Below, piece after piece: positions 1-6,931 of a stretch of DNA of 64,000 nucleotides (position 1 is its first letter; each line of letters begins with the position of its first letter). Under the pieces are notes generated by a model, which made no database searches, was not told the origin of the DNA, and saw only the letters and a program-made list of their open reading frames with translations. The DNA lies in contig NZ_CP076718.1 of the NCBI RefSeq assembly GCF_011682235.2, positions 366,467 to 430,466 of the forward strand, written 5' to 3'. The translations under genes and the position numbers were made by a program. Source of the stretch: Rhodocaloribacter litoris (GTDB lineage Bacteria > Bacteroidota > Rhodothermia > Rhodothermales > ISCAR-4553).

Positions 1-396
1 GAGGGCGCCTCGGGCGGAGCCCTCGGCATCGGCGTCGGGGACCGCATCCTGATGCTCGAGAACGCCTGGTACTCGGTCATCTCGCCCGAGAGCTGCTCCT
101 CGATCCTGTGGCGCTCGTGGGACTACAAAGAGGAAGCCGCCCGCGCCCTCAAACTCACCGCCTCGGACCTCATGGCCGTCGGCCTCATCGACCAGATCGT
201 GCCCGAACCCGTCGGAGGCGCCCATCACGATCCCGAGACCACCTTCCGAAACACCGGCGAAGCCATCGCCCGCGCCCTCGGCGAACTGGAGCCGATCCCT
301 CCGGCCGACCTGCTCGACGCCCGCCTGGCCAAGTTCGACGCCATGGGCCGCTTCGAAGAAGCCCCGCCCCCCCAGATCCAGGCCGAGCCAACCTGA
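1..396 (+). CDS. accA: Acetyl-CoA carboxylase carboxyltransferase subunit alpha, C-terminal part (cut by window start)
   Basis: The reading frame is open from base 1 to a TGA at 394-396, giving 131 residues of the C-terminal end. It carries the AccA core motif [14 protein letters not shown] followed by [19 protein letters not shown], which are highly conserved in the carboxyltransferase alpha subunit. With AccD it transfers CO2 from carboxybiotin to acetyl-CoA to make malonyl-CoA, the first committed step of fatty acid synthesis, in the cytoplasm. The N-terminal half lies outside the window. The tail after ARALGEL is variable and Pro-rich, which is normal for this subunit. A thioesterase gene follows 56 bases downstream on the same strand. 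The family assignment is secure. Confidence 0.95.
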   Translation, partial: EGASGGALGIGVGDRILMLENAWYSVISPESCSSILWRSWDYKEEAARALKLTASDLMAVGLIDQIVPEPVGGAHHDPETTFRNTGEAIARALGELEPIPPADLLDARLAKFDAMGRFEEAPPPQIQAEPT

Positions 397-452
397 ACCG
401 GCCTTCCGGCACACGAAAAGCGAACGCAGCCCCATCCCGCTTCCTCGTCTCC

Positions 453-884
453 ATGCTCGTCCACCGATACCGTCACCGGGTCCGCTACCGCGAGTGCGAC
501 CCGATGGGCCTCGTCTACCACACCCACTACCTCGACTACTTCGAAGCGGCACGGACGGAGGCGCTGCGCGAGATGGGACTCGCCTACCGCGAACTCGAAG
601 CAGCCGGCATCGTCATGCCCGTGGTAGAACTGGCCGTGCAGTACCGGGCCCCGGCCCGCTACGACGACCTGCTGGAGATCACCTCGCGCTTTGCCGGCGG
701 CGTGCCCCGCGTGCGCGTCCGCATCGACTATGAGGTGCGCCGGGCCGGCGAGCCGGACCTGCTCGTGACCGGTCACGTCACACTCTGTTTCTTCGATACC
801 GCGCGGCAACGCCCCGTGCCGGCCCCGGCCGCCGTCACCGAAGTCTTCGCACGGGCCCTAGCCGCCACCGGAATCGCCCCCTGA
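453..884 (+). CDS. Acyl-CoA thioesterase, YbgC/FadM-like hotdog family
   Basis: A 143-residue single hotdog-fold protein. Near the N-terminus it has the 4HBT signature ECDPMGLVYHTHYLDYFEAAR, with D16 in the position of the catalytic aspartate and the Y-x-x-Y segment typical of YbgC-type enzymes. Family members hydrolyse short-chain or aromatic acyl-CoA thioesters in the cytoplasm. The substrate cannot be read from the sequence. The ATG at 453 is chosen because it places the conserved R-Y-x-E-C-D motif about 12 residues from the start, as in relatives. The frame stays open upstream to 108, but that part overlaps accA and is Arg/Pro-rich shadow coding. It lies directly downstream of accA and may be cotranscribed with it. 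Confidence 0.85.
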   Translation: MLVHRYRHRVRYRECDPMGLVYHTHYLDYFEAARTEALREMGLAYRELEAAGIVMPVVELAVQYRAPARYDDLLEITSRFAGGVPRVRVRIDYEVRRAGEPDLLVTGHVTLCFFDTARQRPVPAPAAVTEVFARALAATGIAP

Positions 885-917
885 CCCGCCCGCCGGCCTG
901 AACCCCTGAAAACAGGC

Positions 918-957
918 GGGGCCGCACACCACCGGATACCCGGCCGTATGCGGCCCC
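918..957 (+). terminator. Stem-loop after the thioesterase gene, possible terminator
   Basis: GGGGCCGCA at 918-926 pairs perfectly with TGCGGCCCC at 949-957, with a 22-base loop. It sits 34 bases after the thioesterase stop. No T-run follows on the plus strand, so it may only be a transcript-end stabiliser between the convergent thioesterase and lipoprotein genes. Confidence 0.4.
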
Positions 958-1039
958 CTCCGCTTCGAAGGGACTTCCCCCGGAAACGGTCCTCTATGTC
1001 AATGGGTGGAGCCTCTCAACCCCACCTCTTGGTTTCCGG

Positions 1040-1729
1040 TTACACCGCCCCCGGATCTTCTTCCATCCGGTGGACGGTCTCACGGAGTTTCCGGTCCAGG
1101 TCAGCCAGGTCTTCCGCCACTTCGTCGCGGAGCGTTTCGAACTCCTGGCGCGTTGCATGCGAGAGCCGGGCCACCTTTTCTTCCAGGTCAGCCTGCGCTT
1201 CCCGCAGGTCGGCCAGACGATCACGGTAGGCTTCGGAGGCGGCCTCCGCCTGGCCTTCGAGCCGGCTCTCCAGCCGCGCAATCCGCTGGTCCAGGTCGCG
1301 CACGTATTCCTCCGCGGCCTGCAGGAAGGCTTCCCGTTCCGTATGGGCCATCAGGCGAGCCCGCTCCAGCTCGGTTTCCAGCTCGATCAGCCGTCTTTCC
1401 ATCGTGTCGCGCGTCGCCGCCAGCTCTTCGGCGGAGTGATCCGCGAGGGTATCCAGCTGGCGGGCCAGTTCCTCACGCTCTTCACGCAGGGACGCGACCG
1501 TCTCCCGGAGTTCTCCGGCTGCGGCCTCACCGGCCGCATCGACACGGGCCGAAAGCTCCTGAAGGTGCCGGTCCACTTCTTGCAGTTCACGCTCGAAGTC
1601 TTCCTGGAAGGCCGCCACCTCCTGTGCGACGTCGTTCCGGGTTTCAGCCATTTCGATCTCCTGTTGCTCCGTACACCCGACAAGCCCCAGGAACAGGCCT
1701 ATCGAGCCTACGAGCAGCAAGGTTTTCAT
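1040..1729 (-). CDS. Coiled-coil lipoprotein of unknown function
   Basis: A 229-residue protein (from the ATG at 1729) with a type II signal peptide. The segment MKTLLLVGSIGLFLGLVGC ends in a lipobox with C19 as the lipidated cysteine, so it should be anchored in the envelope. The remainder is almost entirely acidic/basic heptad-rich sequence (repeats such as LREEREELARQLDTLADHS), predicted as one long coiled coil like Lpp/YgaU-style spacers or tail-fibre-like rods. Two further in-frame ATG codons lie upstream (to 1741). MKTLLL is preferred because it begins a standard signal peptide. No enzymatic motif is visible. It is the most distal member of a minus-strand set of small stress/envelope genes (DUF1328, CsbD, DUF305). 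Confidence 0.7.
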   Translation of the reverse strand: MKTLLLVGSIGLFLGLVGCTEQQEIEMAETRNDVAQEVAAFQEDFERELQEVDRHLQELSARVDAAGEAAAGELRETVASLREEREELARQLDTLADHSAEELAATRDTMERRLIELETELERARLMAHTEREAFLQAAEEYVRDLDQRIARLESRLEGQAEAASEAYRDRLADLREAQADLEEKVARLSHATRQEFETLRDEVAEDLADLDRKLRETVHRMEEDPGAV

Positions 1730-1776
1730 ATGCATAAACATGGCGGTTCATAAAGTTTGTTTTGGGAAAGGGTGGA

Positions 1777-1938
1777 TCAGACCACACGTCTCCTGAACAA
1801 CAGCGAGACGACAAAAAGGATGAGGAAGATGAAAAAGAGAATCTTCGCGATACCGGCGGCTGCTCCGGCAATACCGCCGAATCCCAGGACGGCCGCCACC
1901 AGTGCGACGATGAGGAAAATGATTGCGAGACGTAACAT
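1777..1938 (-). CDS. DUF1328 small membrane protein (YtjA-like)
   Basis: A 53-residue protein beginning [20 protein letters not shown]. It has two hydrophobic segments separated by the Gly/Ala-rich [13 protein letters not shown] motif, followed by [16 protein letters not shown] and a basic RRR end. This is the DUF1328 pattern, small inner-membrane proteins common in stress-induced operons of many bacteria. Molecular function is unknown. Its neighbours here (CsbD-like, DUF305, lmo0937-like, AI-2E family) are the usual companions of this family. It lies 61 bases from the CsbD gene on the same strand. Confidence 0.8.
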   Translation of the reverse strand: MLRLAIIFLIVALVAAVLGFGGIAGAAAGIAKILFFIFLILFVVSLLFRRRVV

Positions 1939-1999
1939 GGCGCTGTCGGGGTTTTATGCGTGTCAAAGAGTCAAAAGGGCAGGTGCTGCGTCGCCTCGT

Positions 2000-2218
2000 T
2001 CAGACGCGACGCTTGAGTTCCTCCGCGATCTGGTCGATCCGGCGCCGGATCTCGCTTCGCTCCTCACCGGTTTTCTCCTGGATGTACCCCTCCAGCTGAT
2101 CCATCCGCCCTTCGAAGCGGTCCAGATCATCATCGGTAAGGTCACCCCAGGTCTCTTTGATCTTGCCCACGAACTGCTTCCAGTTACCTTTCAGGGCCTG
2201 CATTTTCGGGTTTTCCAT
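2000..2218 (-). CDS. CsbD-like stress protein
   Basis: A 72-residue hydrophilic protein. It shows the CsbD family hallmark: a start of the type M-x-W-K-Q-F-x-G-K-I-K-E-x-W-G-x-L-T-D-D-D-L, then an amphipathic acidic/basic helix. CsbD proteins are general-stress proteins (sigma-B regulated in Bacillus; widespread in Gram-negatives) of unknown mechanism. A GGAG Shine-Dalgarno element lies 7 bases before the ATG at 2218, unusually clear for this window. It sits between DUF1328 and DUF305 genes on the same strand. Family membership is secure; the role as a stress protein is by family knowledge only. Confidence 0.88.
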   Translation of the reverse strand: MENPKMQALKGNWKQFVGKIKETWGDLTDDDLDRFEGRMDQLEGYIQEKTGEERSEIRRRIDQIAEELKRRV

Positions 2219-2271
2219 GGTTGTTCTCCGCTTGGTGTGTGTGTGTTGTGGTCAGGGAACAGAGGGGTTCT

Positions 2272-2832
2272 CTATTCCGGGGTACCGGTGAAATCCGGCA
2301 CGGGCCGGGCGCCGGCTTCGGCCGGGCTGGTGGCCACGCCGTGCGCACGGATATCTCGGATCAGCCATTCCATCTCCTTGATCTCGCGTCGCTGCGCCCG
2401 GATGATCTCGTCAGCCAGCCGCCGGACCCGCGGGTCCTGAATGCGGGCTCGCTCGCTGGTAAGGATGGCGATCGAATGGTGGGGGATCATGCCTTCCATG
2501 AAGTCGACATCGTCCACGGTCGCCTGGCTCCGGACGAGCCCCAGCGCCGTGACGGCCAGCAGGAGGGCCCCGGCCACGAGGGCGATGTTGAGCCCCCGGT
2601 GCCTGTACATGGAAAGCATGAAGGCGAGCATGATCACCGTCATGGCCGAACCCATGATGAGCGTCATGAACAGGCGCGTTTCGCTGAACCAGAAGTGGTC
2701 CACGATCTGGTAGGAATTCAGATACATGAGGAAGTACATGGCCACCATGGCGGTTGCGATCATGGCCAGGAACCGCCCATATGAACCACTTCCATGATCC
2801 GGCGGCAAATTCCTGTCGAAAGCATCAGGCAT
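2272..2832 (-). CDS. DUF305 membrane protein
   Basis: A 186-residue protein with three membrane segments at about residues 20-40, 52-74 and 80-100. These are followed by a soluble DUF305 part containing DFMEGMIPHHSIAI (H118, H119), the family's signature His pair, then the basic ERARIQDPRVRRLADEI segment. DUF305 proteins are ferritin-like helical bundles, often linked to metal or copper handling and envelope stress; the exact role is unsettled. Its start overlaps the end of the upstream gene by 8 bases, so the two are probably translationally coupled. Confidence 0.82.
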   Translation of the reverse strand: MPDAFDRNLPPDHGSGSYGRFLAMIATAMVAMYFLMYLNSYQIVDHFWFSETRLFMTLIMGSAMTVIMLAFMLSMYRHRGLNIALVAGALLLAVTALGLVRSQATVDDVDFMEGMIPHHSIAILTSERARIQDPRVRRLADEIIRAQRREIKEMEWLIRDIRAHGVATSPAEAGARPVPDFTGTPE

Positions 2833-3283
2833 GTCTGGTCAGGGTTTGATTTCTATTTTCCGGGCTGGCGGCGGGTCCGGGCAACACGCCGGGCGCACGA
2901 GCGGTCACCCGGTCGGGGTGCCGGACGGGCTGCTCCCGCAGCCACGCGATCTTCTGCTCGAGCCGGTGCAGGTGCTCCAGCAGCCGGAGACGGGTGTGAA
3001 CCTCGATGGCCGCCCGGCCGGCACCGGAGAGGCGTTGCCGGAGGGTGTCACAGTGCGCATGCAGGCTCGCCAGCTGCGCCTGCAGCTCCGGGTCAACCGC
3101 CTGCCCGTGCGCCCGGGCGGCCACCAGGCGATCCACGAGGCGGTGGGCTGCGTCGAGATGGGTCTCGATGCGTTGAGCCAGCGGAACCGGCTCCGAAGCA
3201 GGCCGGCCGTTGCGTCCCACGGTTCCTGCCAGGAACAGCAGGCCCAGGATGCCGGCGGAGGAAAGAATCGCGCGCATGAGCAT
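2825..3283 (-). CDS. Exported protein of unknown function
   Basis: A 152-residue protein with an N-terminal hydrophobic segment (ILSSAGILGLLFLAG) that looks like a signal peptide or membrane anchor. A helical middle follows, rich in His, Arg and Leu (QRIETHLDAAHRLVDRLVAA and HTRLRLLEHLHRLEQKIAWL), and the tail is unstructured. I recognise no family. It overlaps the DUF305 gene by 8 bases (ATGCCTGA), which supports it being a real gene cotranscribed with it. The His-rich amphipathic helices and the DUF305 partner could suggest a metal-related periplasmic role, but that is speculation. Confidence 0.6.
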   Translation of the reverse strand: MLMRAILSSAGILGLLFLAGTVGRNGRPASEPVPLAQRIETHLDAAHRLVDRLVAARAHGQAVDPELQAQLASLHAHCDTLRQRLSGAGRAAIEVHTRLRLLEHLHRLEQKIAWLREQPVRHPDRVTARAPGVLPGPAASPENRNQTLTRHA

Positions 3284-3334
3284 GGATAAGAGCTTGTTTC
3301 TGAATCCAAACTAGCACAGTGGGAAGAACGAGCC

Positions 3335-3398
3335 TGTAAGCACACCGAGACGTATCCCGTAAGAGAAACCCAAGACTGAACGCAAGACAATTCTTACA
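3335..3398. promoter_or_regulatory. GTAAG/CTTAC half-sites upstream of the DUF305 gene pair
   Basis: The gap 3284-3454 contains TGTAAG (3335-3340), CCGTAAG (3357-3363) and CTTACA (3393-3398). They are variants of the GTAGG/CCTAC half-site that recurs in the gaps of this stress cluster. They may be regulator contacts for the minus-strand gene starting at 3283. No -10/-35 pair is evident to me. Confidence 0.25.
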
Positions 3399-3454
3399 CA
3401 GCAACGCGGCAAGCCGTCCCCGGGGCACCCGACCTCAAAAGGGTTTGATACCGG

Positions 3455-3492
3455 GAAAAAAAGAGGCCCGGCCTGCTTCGTGGGGCCGGGCC
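3455..3492 (-). terminator. Rho-independent terminator of the small outer-membrane protein gene
   Basis: On the minus strand a perfect 9-bp GC stem (3484-3492 with 3465-3473) with a 10-base loop is followed by a run of seven T residues (A-run at 3456-3462 on the plus strand). It lies about 70 bases after the stop of the gene at 3561-4070 and has all features of an intrinsic terminator. Confidence 0.85.
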
Positions 3493-3560
3493 CGAAGGTG
3501 CGTGGAGTTGCCGGAACGGCCGGCCGCAACACGGCGGCCTGCAAGACGCGTTGCAACCCC

Positions 3561-4070
3561 TCAATCGAAAAAGAAACGGAAGCCCACCCCGCCCCCGATG
3601 TCTCCATCCGTGGCCGGGGTCACCGCCAGCCGCGGCGTGATTTGCCCGTAGATCTCGAAGCGATCGATCAGGAAACCCAGGCCGAGCCGGCCGCTCAACC
3701 CGGCGACCGTCTCGTCGTCCCGATCCCGTGGGCGGTCGCGAAAACCGATGAAGACACCGGGACCGTAGTAGAGATGAACCTGTTCACGGCGATCCAGATG
3801 ATGCTCATAGAGCCCGTGAACATTGAAAAAGAAGAAATCGTCGAGATCCCACGCGGCGAGAAAGTCATAAGACATCGCGCGCGGGCGGTAGACCATGAGG
3901 GACACCCCGCTGGGTTCGCCGATCTGGGCCCCCAGTCCCACCGCACCGGCACGCCGCTGTCCCCGGGCATCCGCCGGCCACAACGCCAGCGCGGTCACGG
4001 TCAGGAAGAACAGGACGGCGAGCAACTGCCCGCGCGAGCGCAATGCGAGAAAAACACCTCGATATGTCAT
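3561..4070 (-). CDS. Small outer-membrane beta-barrel-like protein
   Basis: A 169-residue protein. A signal peptide (LLAVLFFLTVTALALWPADARG, cleavage after the Ala-Arg-Gly region) is followed by alternating hydrophobic/aromatic beta strands, for example GAVGLGAQIGEPSGVSLMVY, VHLYYGPGVFIGF, GLSGRLGLGFLI and IGGGVGFRFFFD. The C-terminal F-F-F-D ending with aromatic residues fits an outer-membrane barrel insertion signal. No enzymatic motif is present; length and pattern resemble eight-strand OmpX/OmpW-like barrels. It is a monocistronic gene with its own intrinsic terminator. Confidence 0.65.
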   Translation of the reverse strand: MTYRGVFLALRSRGQLLAVLFFLTVTALALWPADARGQRRAGAVGLGAQIGEPSGVSLMVYRPRAMSYDFLAAWDLDDFFFFNVHGLYEHHLDRREQVHLYYGPGVFIGFRDRPRDRDDETVAGLSGRLGLGFLIDRFEIYGQITPRLAVTPATDGDIGGGVGFRFFFD

Positions 4071-4170
4071 GGTAATTCCCTGTTGATGGCTGATGAAAAC
4101 GGACAGACATCACCTCCCCGCAGGTCGGTGCATCGTGCCCGAAAGGTAAAACCATGAAGCTCCTGATTTC

Positions 4171-4256
4171 CGTAGGCACAGATCGGATACGTCTTTCGGA
4201 ATAGCGCGGCTCTGCACGTCGGGTAATGCCGGGCATCGTTGTAGGAAAAAGCCTAC
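4171..4256. promoter_or_regulatory. Palindromic GTAGG-type site in the 4,071-4,404 gap
   Basis: The 334-base gap between the barrel gene and the receiver gene holds CGTAGG at 4171-4176 and the near-perfect inverted repeat GTAGGAAAAAGCCTAC at 4241-4256. This arrangement is typical of paired half-sites for NarL/LuxR-type response regulators. A regulator of that type is encoded at 11,819-12,451. No other gene is visible in the gap. The assignment as its binding site is inference. Confidence 0.35.
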
Positions 4257-4297
4257 GCGAGGAGACGAGCGAGAGGCCCTGAATGCCCGACGTGCAG
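4212..4297. repeat. 12-bp inverted repeat enclosing 62 bases
   Basis: CTGCACGTCGGG at 4212-4223 is the exact reverse complement of CCCGACGTGCAG at 4286-4297. The enclosed 62 bases include the GTAGG palindrome at 4241-4256. It could form a long hairpin or a cruciform. No A/T tail is seen, so it is not an obvious terminator. Confidence 0.6.
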
Positions 4298-4404
4298 TAT
4301 GGCAATGGGCCGGGCGACGGATGGAAGACCGGCCCGAACGAGAACCGGCACGCCCTTCCGGCACCACGGCCCTTTCTCATGCCGGCGGCCGGAACGCGGT
4401 GTCC

Positions 4405-4815
4405 CTACGTTTGAGAAGAGGACATCTGGCGGAGCACCTCGCTCACCCGTTCAAACTCGGTGGACTTGTCGAAAAAATAACTGGCTCCGGCTTTCATACA
4501 GGCCCTCTGATAGAAAGGGTTGGCATGATTGGTCAGCATGATGACCTGCGTCGCCGGCAGGGTGGCCTTGATGTCGCGGAGGGCCCGTATTCCGCTTCCG
4601 TCCGGCATGTGGATGTCGAGGATCACGACGTCGGGGCGAAGGGCCTGGATCGTATCGATCGTCGAGGCCACGGTATCCGTCTCGGCCACGACGTCCACAT
4701 GGTCCAGCTCCGCGAGGAGGTGAATCAGGCGCCTGCGCACGTGCTCCGAATCATCGCTGACCACCACTTTGAGTTGCTGCTTCTCCACCAGATCCACGGG
4801 CGCTTCCATGTTCAA
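4405..4815 (-). CDS. Single-domain response regulator (receiver only)
   Basis: A 136-residue protein that is one CheY-like receiver domain with no output domain. The acidic pair is D21/D22, the phosphorylated aspartate is D67 in VVILDIHMPDG, the switch Thr is T95 in MLTNH and the conserved Lys is K117 in FFDKS, so all catalytic positions are intact. The C-terminal 15 residues are too short for a DNA-binding domain. It would act in the cytoplasm as a phosphorelay or protein-protein switch. No kinase gene is adjacent; the nearest is the PAS kinase at 9,213. Sequence style (MLTNHANPFYQRACMKAGA) is that of the NarL-type receivers. Confidence 0.88.
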   Translation of the reverse strand: MNMEAPVDLVEKQQLKVVVSDDSEHVRRRLIHLLAELDHVDVVAETDTVASTIDTIQALRPDVVILDIHMPDGSGIRALRDIKATLPATQVIMLTNHANPFYQRACMKAGASYFFDKSTEFERVSEVLRQMSSSQT

Positions 4816-4857
4816 AAAGGGCCTGTATGTAACACATGATACGAACGCAGGGGATAG

Positions 4858-4904
4858 TGATTCCGTAGGAATACCGGACGTCCCTTTGCAGGAATCATCC
4901 TACA
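4858..4904. promoter_or_regulatory. GTAGG/CCTACA sites between the receiver gene and the OmpA gene
   Basis: ATTCCGTAGGAAT at 4860-4872 is a short palindrome, followed by TCCTACA at 4898-4904. They lie just upstream of the receiver gene start at 4815 (minus strand) and downstream of the OmpA-family gene, so they could control the receiver gene. The match to the other GTAGG sites of this cluster is by eye. Confidence 0.3.
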
Positions 4905-4917
4905 CGGGCCCGGGCCC

Positions 4918-5595
4918 TCAATGTGCCGTCTCCATCACCTGCTGGCGATAGGCTTCGGAGGCAAAGAGGGCGACCTCGACGCGGCGGTTCTGCTGTCGCC
5001 CCTCCGCGGTCTCATTCGAGGCCACCGGCAACGTCTCGCCATGCCCGACCGTGGTGATGCGGTTCGGGTCGATGCCGCGGCCGATGAGGTAAGCGGCGGC
5101 GGCGCGGGCCCGGCGCTCGGAAAGATCGAGGTTGTAGTCTTCGGGTCCCGTGCTGTCCGTGTGGCCCGCAATCAGCACGTCCGTCTGAGGATACTTATGC
5201 AGGCTTTCGGCGAGCTCGTCCAGGTTGCGGCGTGCCTGCTCGGAAAGGACGGCCGAGTCCACGTCGAAAAGGATGGCTGCATCGAACGTGATCACGATCC
5301 CTTCACCGATGCGTTCCACGTTCGCGTTTTCGAGCTCTTTTTCCAGTTCTTCGGCCTGTTTGTCCATCTGCCGGCCGATGATGGCCCCGGCGACCCCTCC
5401 GACCGCCGCTCCGATGACGGCGCCCTCGGCCGTCTTGTCCTGGGTCTTGCCGATGACCCCGCCTACGACCGCCCCGGCTCCCGCGCCAATGGCGGCGCCT
5501 TTACCGGTGCTGGAGCATCCGGCCGTTCCCACGACCATCCACGACAAGAGCAGGGGAAGCAACAGGCTCGCGAAAAGAGAGACAAGCGTTTTCAT
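4918..5595 (-). CDS. OmpA-family lipoprotein with glycine-zipper domain
   Basis: A 225-residue lipoprotein from the ATG at 5595, with a lipobox ending GTAGC (C27). Residues about 31-75 form a glycine-zipper region (GKGAAIGAGAGAVVGGVIG and AAVGGVAGAIIG). A short coiled coil with E-L-E-K-E-L-E follows. The C-terminal half is an OmpA-like peptidoglycan-binding domain with AGHTDSTG, LSERRA and NRRVEV motifs. The architecture is that of YiaD-type proteins, tethering the outer membrane to peptidoglycan. An upstream in-frame ATG (5613) is possible, but MKTLVSL begins a normal signal peptide. It belongs to the envelope/stress cluster. Confidence 0.88.
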   Translation of the reverse strand: MKTLVSLFASLLLPLLLSWMVVGTAGCSSTGKGAAIGAGAGAVVGGVIGKTQDKTAEGAVIGAAVGGVAGAIIGRQMDKQAEELEKELENANVERIGEGIVITFDAAILFDVDSAVLSEQARRNLDELAESLHKYPQTDVLIAGHTDSTGPEDYNLDLSERRARAAAAYLIGRGIDPNRITTVGHGETLPVASNETAEGRQQNRRVEVALFASEAYRQQVMETAH

Positions 5596-5651
5596 GGCGT
5601 ATTTCCAGAGCATTCAGACTGTTTGTACGTACAGGTTTTCGTTGCATCCGG

Positions 5652-6308
5652 TCAACCGGATCCCCCTCCGGGCCGGTGGGCCAGGCTTTCCCGGTCCGGC
5701 ATCGCCGCACCGGCCACAAAGTGCTCCACCTGGGCCTGGATGAAGGGCAGGGCGGCGTTCAGGTGTCCATAGTGCCCGTTGGTGCGGGCGTCCAGCAGCA
5801 GGGGCGCTCCGGCGGCCGGGAGTACCAGCGCGAGCGTCCCCTGCACCGGTTCGCCGCCGGGCGACCGCCCGACGTAACGCACCCGATAGGCCAGGTACTC
5901 CGCCAGACGGGATACCGGGAGTCTCCGGAACGAGGATCGCCGGAGCGTTTCGTCCTGCTCCAGCCACCGGATCAGGCGGGCAAAGAGGGCATCGCGCCGG
6001 GCGACGGGGTCGGTGGCCCCGGGCACGTCCTCCTGCCACCGCCGGATCACCACCTCGATGGTGGTGTGCCCTCCCGGCGCCGTCAGCACGTGACGCACCC
6101 CGTCCCGGGCAGGCAGCGCCTGCCGGCTCCATGCCGGCGCCACCGAAACGGGCGCTTCAGCCTCCGGCCTCGCGGTGGCCTCCAAGGGACGCCCCGGAAG
6201 CCAGACTTCCGCCACGACGATGGACACGCCCAGCAGCACCAGCAGCGCCACGAAAAGCAGGCGACGACGCCCGCGCAACACGACAAAGGACGACACGTGC
6301 ATCTCCAT
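5652..6308 (-). CDS. Membrane-anchored protein of unknown function
   Basis: A 218-residue protein with a basic N-terminus, one hydrophobic segment (LLFVALLVLLGVSIVVAEVWL, about residues 17-37) and a soluble C-terminal part likely outside the cytoplasm. The soluble part has VLTAPGGHTTIEVVIRRW and a Leu/Arg-rich middle, ending in a Gly/Pro tail. I recognise no domain. It lies 56 bases from the OmpA-family gene and 5 bases from the small membrane protein gene at 6,314, all minus strand, so an operon with them is likely. Confidence 0.6.
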   Translation of the reverse strand: MEMHVSSFVVLRGRRRLLFVALLVLLGVSIVVAEVWLPGRPLEATARPEAEAPVSVAPAWSRQALPARDGVRHVLTAPGGHTTIEVVIRRWQEDVPGATDPVARRDALFARLIRWLEQDETLRRSSFRRLPVSRLAEYLAYRVRYVGRSPGGEPVQGTLALVLPAAGAPLLLDARTNGHYGHLNAALPFIQAQVEHFVAGAAMPDRESLAHRPGGGSG

Positions 6309-6313
6309 GACGC

Positions 6314-6538
6314 TCAGGACTGTTTTCGAATACCATAGATGACGAAACCGGCCCCGCTCACCAGGGCGATCACGCCCAGCACGGGATAAAACGGGATGGT
6401 TTCCCTTTGCTCGGCTTCGAGCTCGATGGGGCCTGCATCGACGACCGTCTCGTCTTTCACATAGGTGATGCCTTTAAAGACAAGCATGATGCCCCCGAGC
6501 ACGATGAGAATAATGCCGATCCACACGGTGCCTTTCAT
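6314..6538 (-). CDS. Two-segment small membrane protein
   Basis: A 74-residue protein starting MKGTVWIGIILIVLGGIMLVFKGITY. The first membrane helix is followed by the motif GITYVKDETVVDAGPIELEAEQRETIPF and a second helix (VLGVIALVSGAGFVIYGI). This helix-GITY-loop-helix pattern is a recurrent small membrane protein of unknown function found beside stress genes in Acidobacteria and Bacteroidota. It is sometimes filed under DUF3185, and I am not certain of that label. The ATG at 6538 is preferred over the TTG at 6562. Confidence 0.65.
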   Translation of the reverse strand: MKGTVWIGIILIVLGGIMLVFKGITYVKDETVVDAGPIELEAEQRETIPFYPVLGVIALVSGAGFVIYGIRKQS

Positions 6539-6589
6539 GGTTCCAGAGGATTGGTGGTACAACGGATGGAGGAAAGATGACGGCAGGCT

Positions 6590-6736
6590 TCAGACGACCG
6601 GCCGGCCCCGCACGAGATCCACGATCAACACGATCACGGCCACGACGAGCAGCAGGTGAAGCAGGGCGCCGAGATCAAACACGAAAAATCCCAGCAACCA
6701 GCCGACGATGAGGAGTACGAGAATCAGGCGAAGCAT
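6590..6736 (-). CDS. Small hydrophobic protein, lmo0937/DUF5670-like
   Basis: A 48-residue protein, MLRLILVLLIVGWLLGFFVF then DLGALLHLLLVVAVIVLIVDLVRGR. It has two hydrophobic helices with G-W-x-x-G-F and L-x-H-L-L-L-V-x-A-V-I, the pattern of the lmo0937 family of tiny membrane proteins. These are common beside CsbD and DUF1328 genes. It is 51 bases upstream of the next minus-strand gene. Function is unknown in the whole family. Confidence 0.75.
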   Translation of the reverse strand: MLRLILVLLIVGWLLGFFVFDLGALLHLLLVVAVIVLIVDLVRGRPVV

Positions 6737-6832
6737 CGGGTACCTCACGGATTCAGGTTAACGGAAACGGTCCGGGGCCTGAACAACGGCCCGTTGACGG
6801 AAGACAATCTAGCGGCGCTCCAACGCCCACGC

Positions 6833-6919
6833 TGTAGGCCGGCCCAGGTACCGCCTGTCGGAAAGACCGGGGATCAAACGTCGGACGAGGTACCGCGGTG
6901 ATGCCGGATTTGTCCTACA
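6833..6919. promoter_or_regulatory. TGTAGG and CCTACA half-sites upstream of the lmo0937-like gene
   Basis: TGTAGG at 6833-6838 and CCTACA at 6914-6919 lie in the 195-base gap between the tiny membrane protein gene and the AI-2E gene. They are the same half-sites as in the other gaps of this cluster. Regulation is inferred from recurrence only. Confidence 0.25.
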
Positions 6920-6931
6920 GCTTGCACCGGC

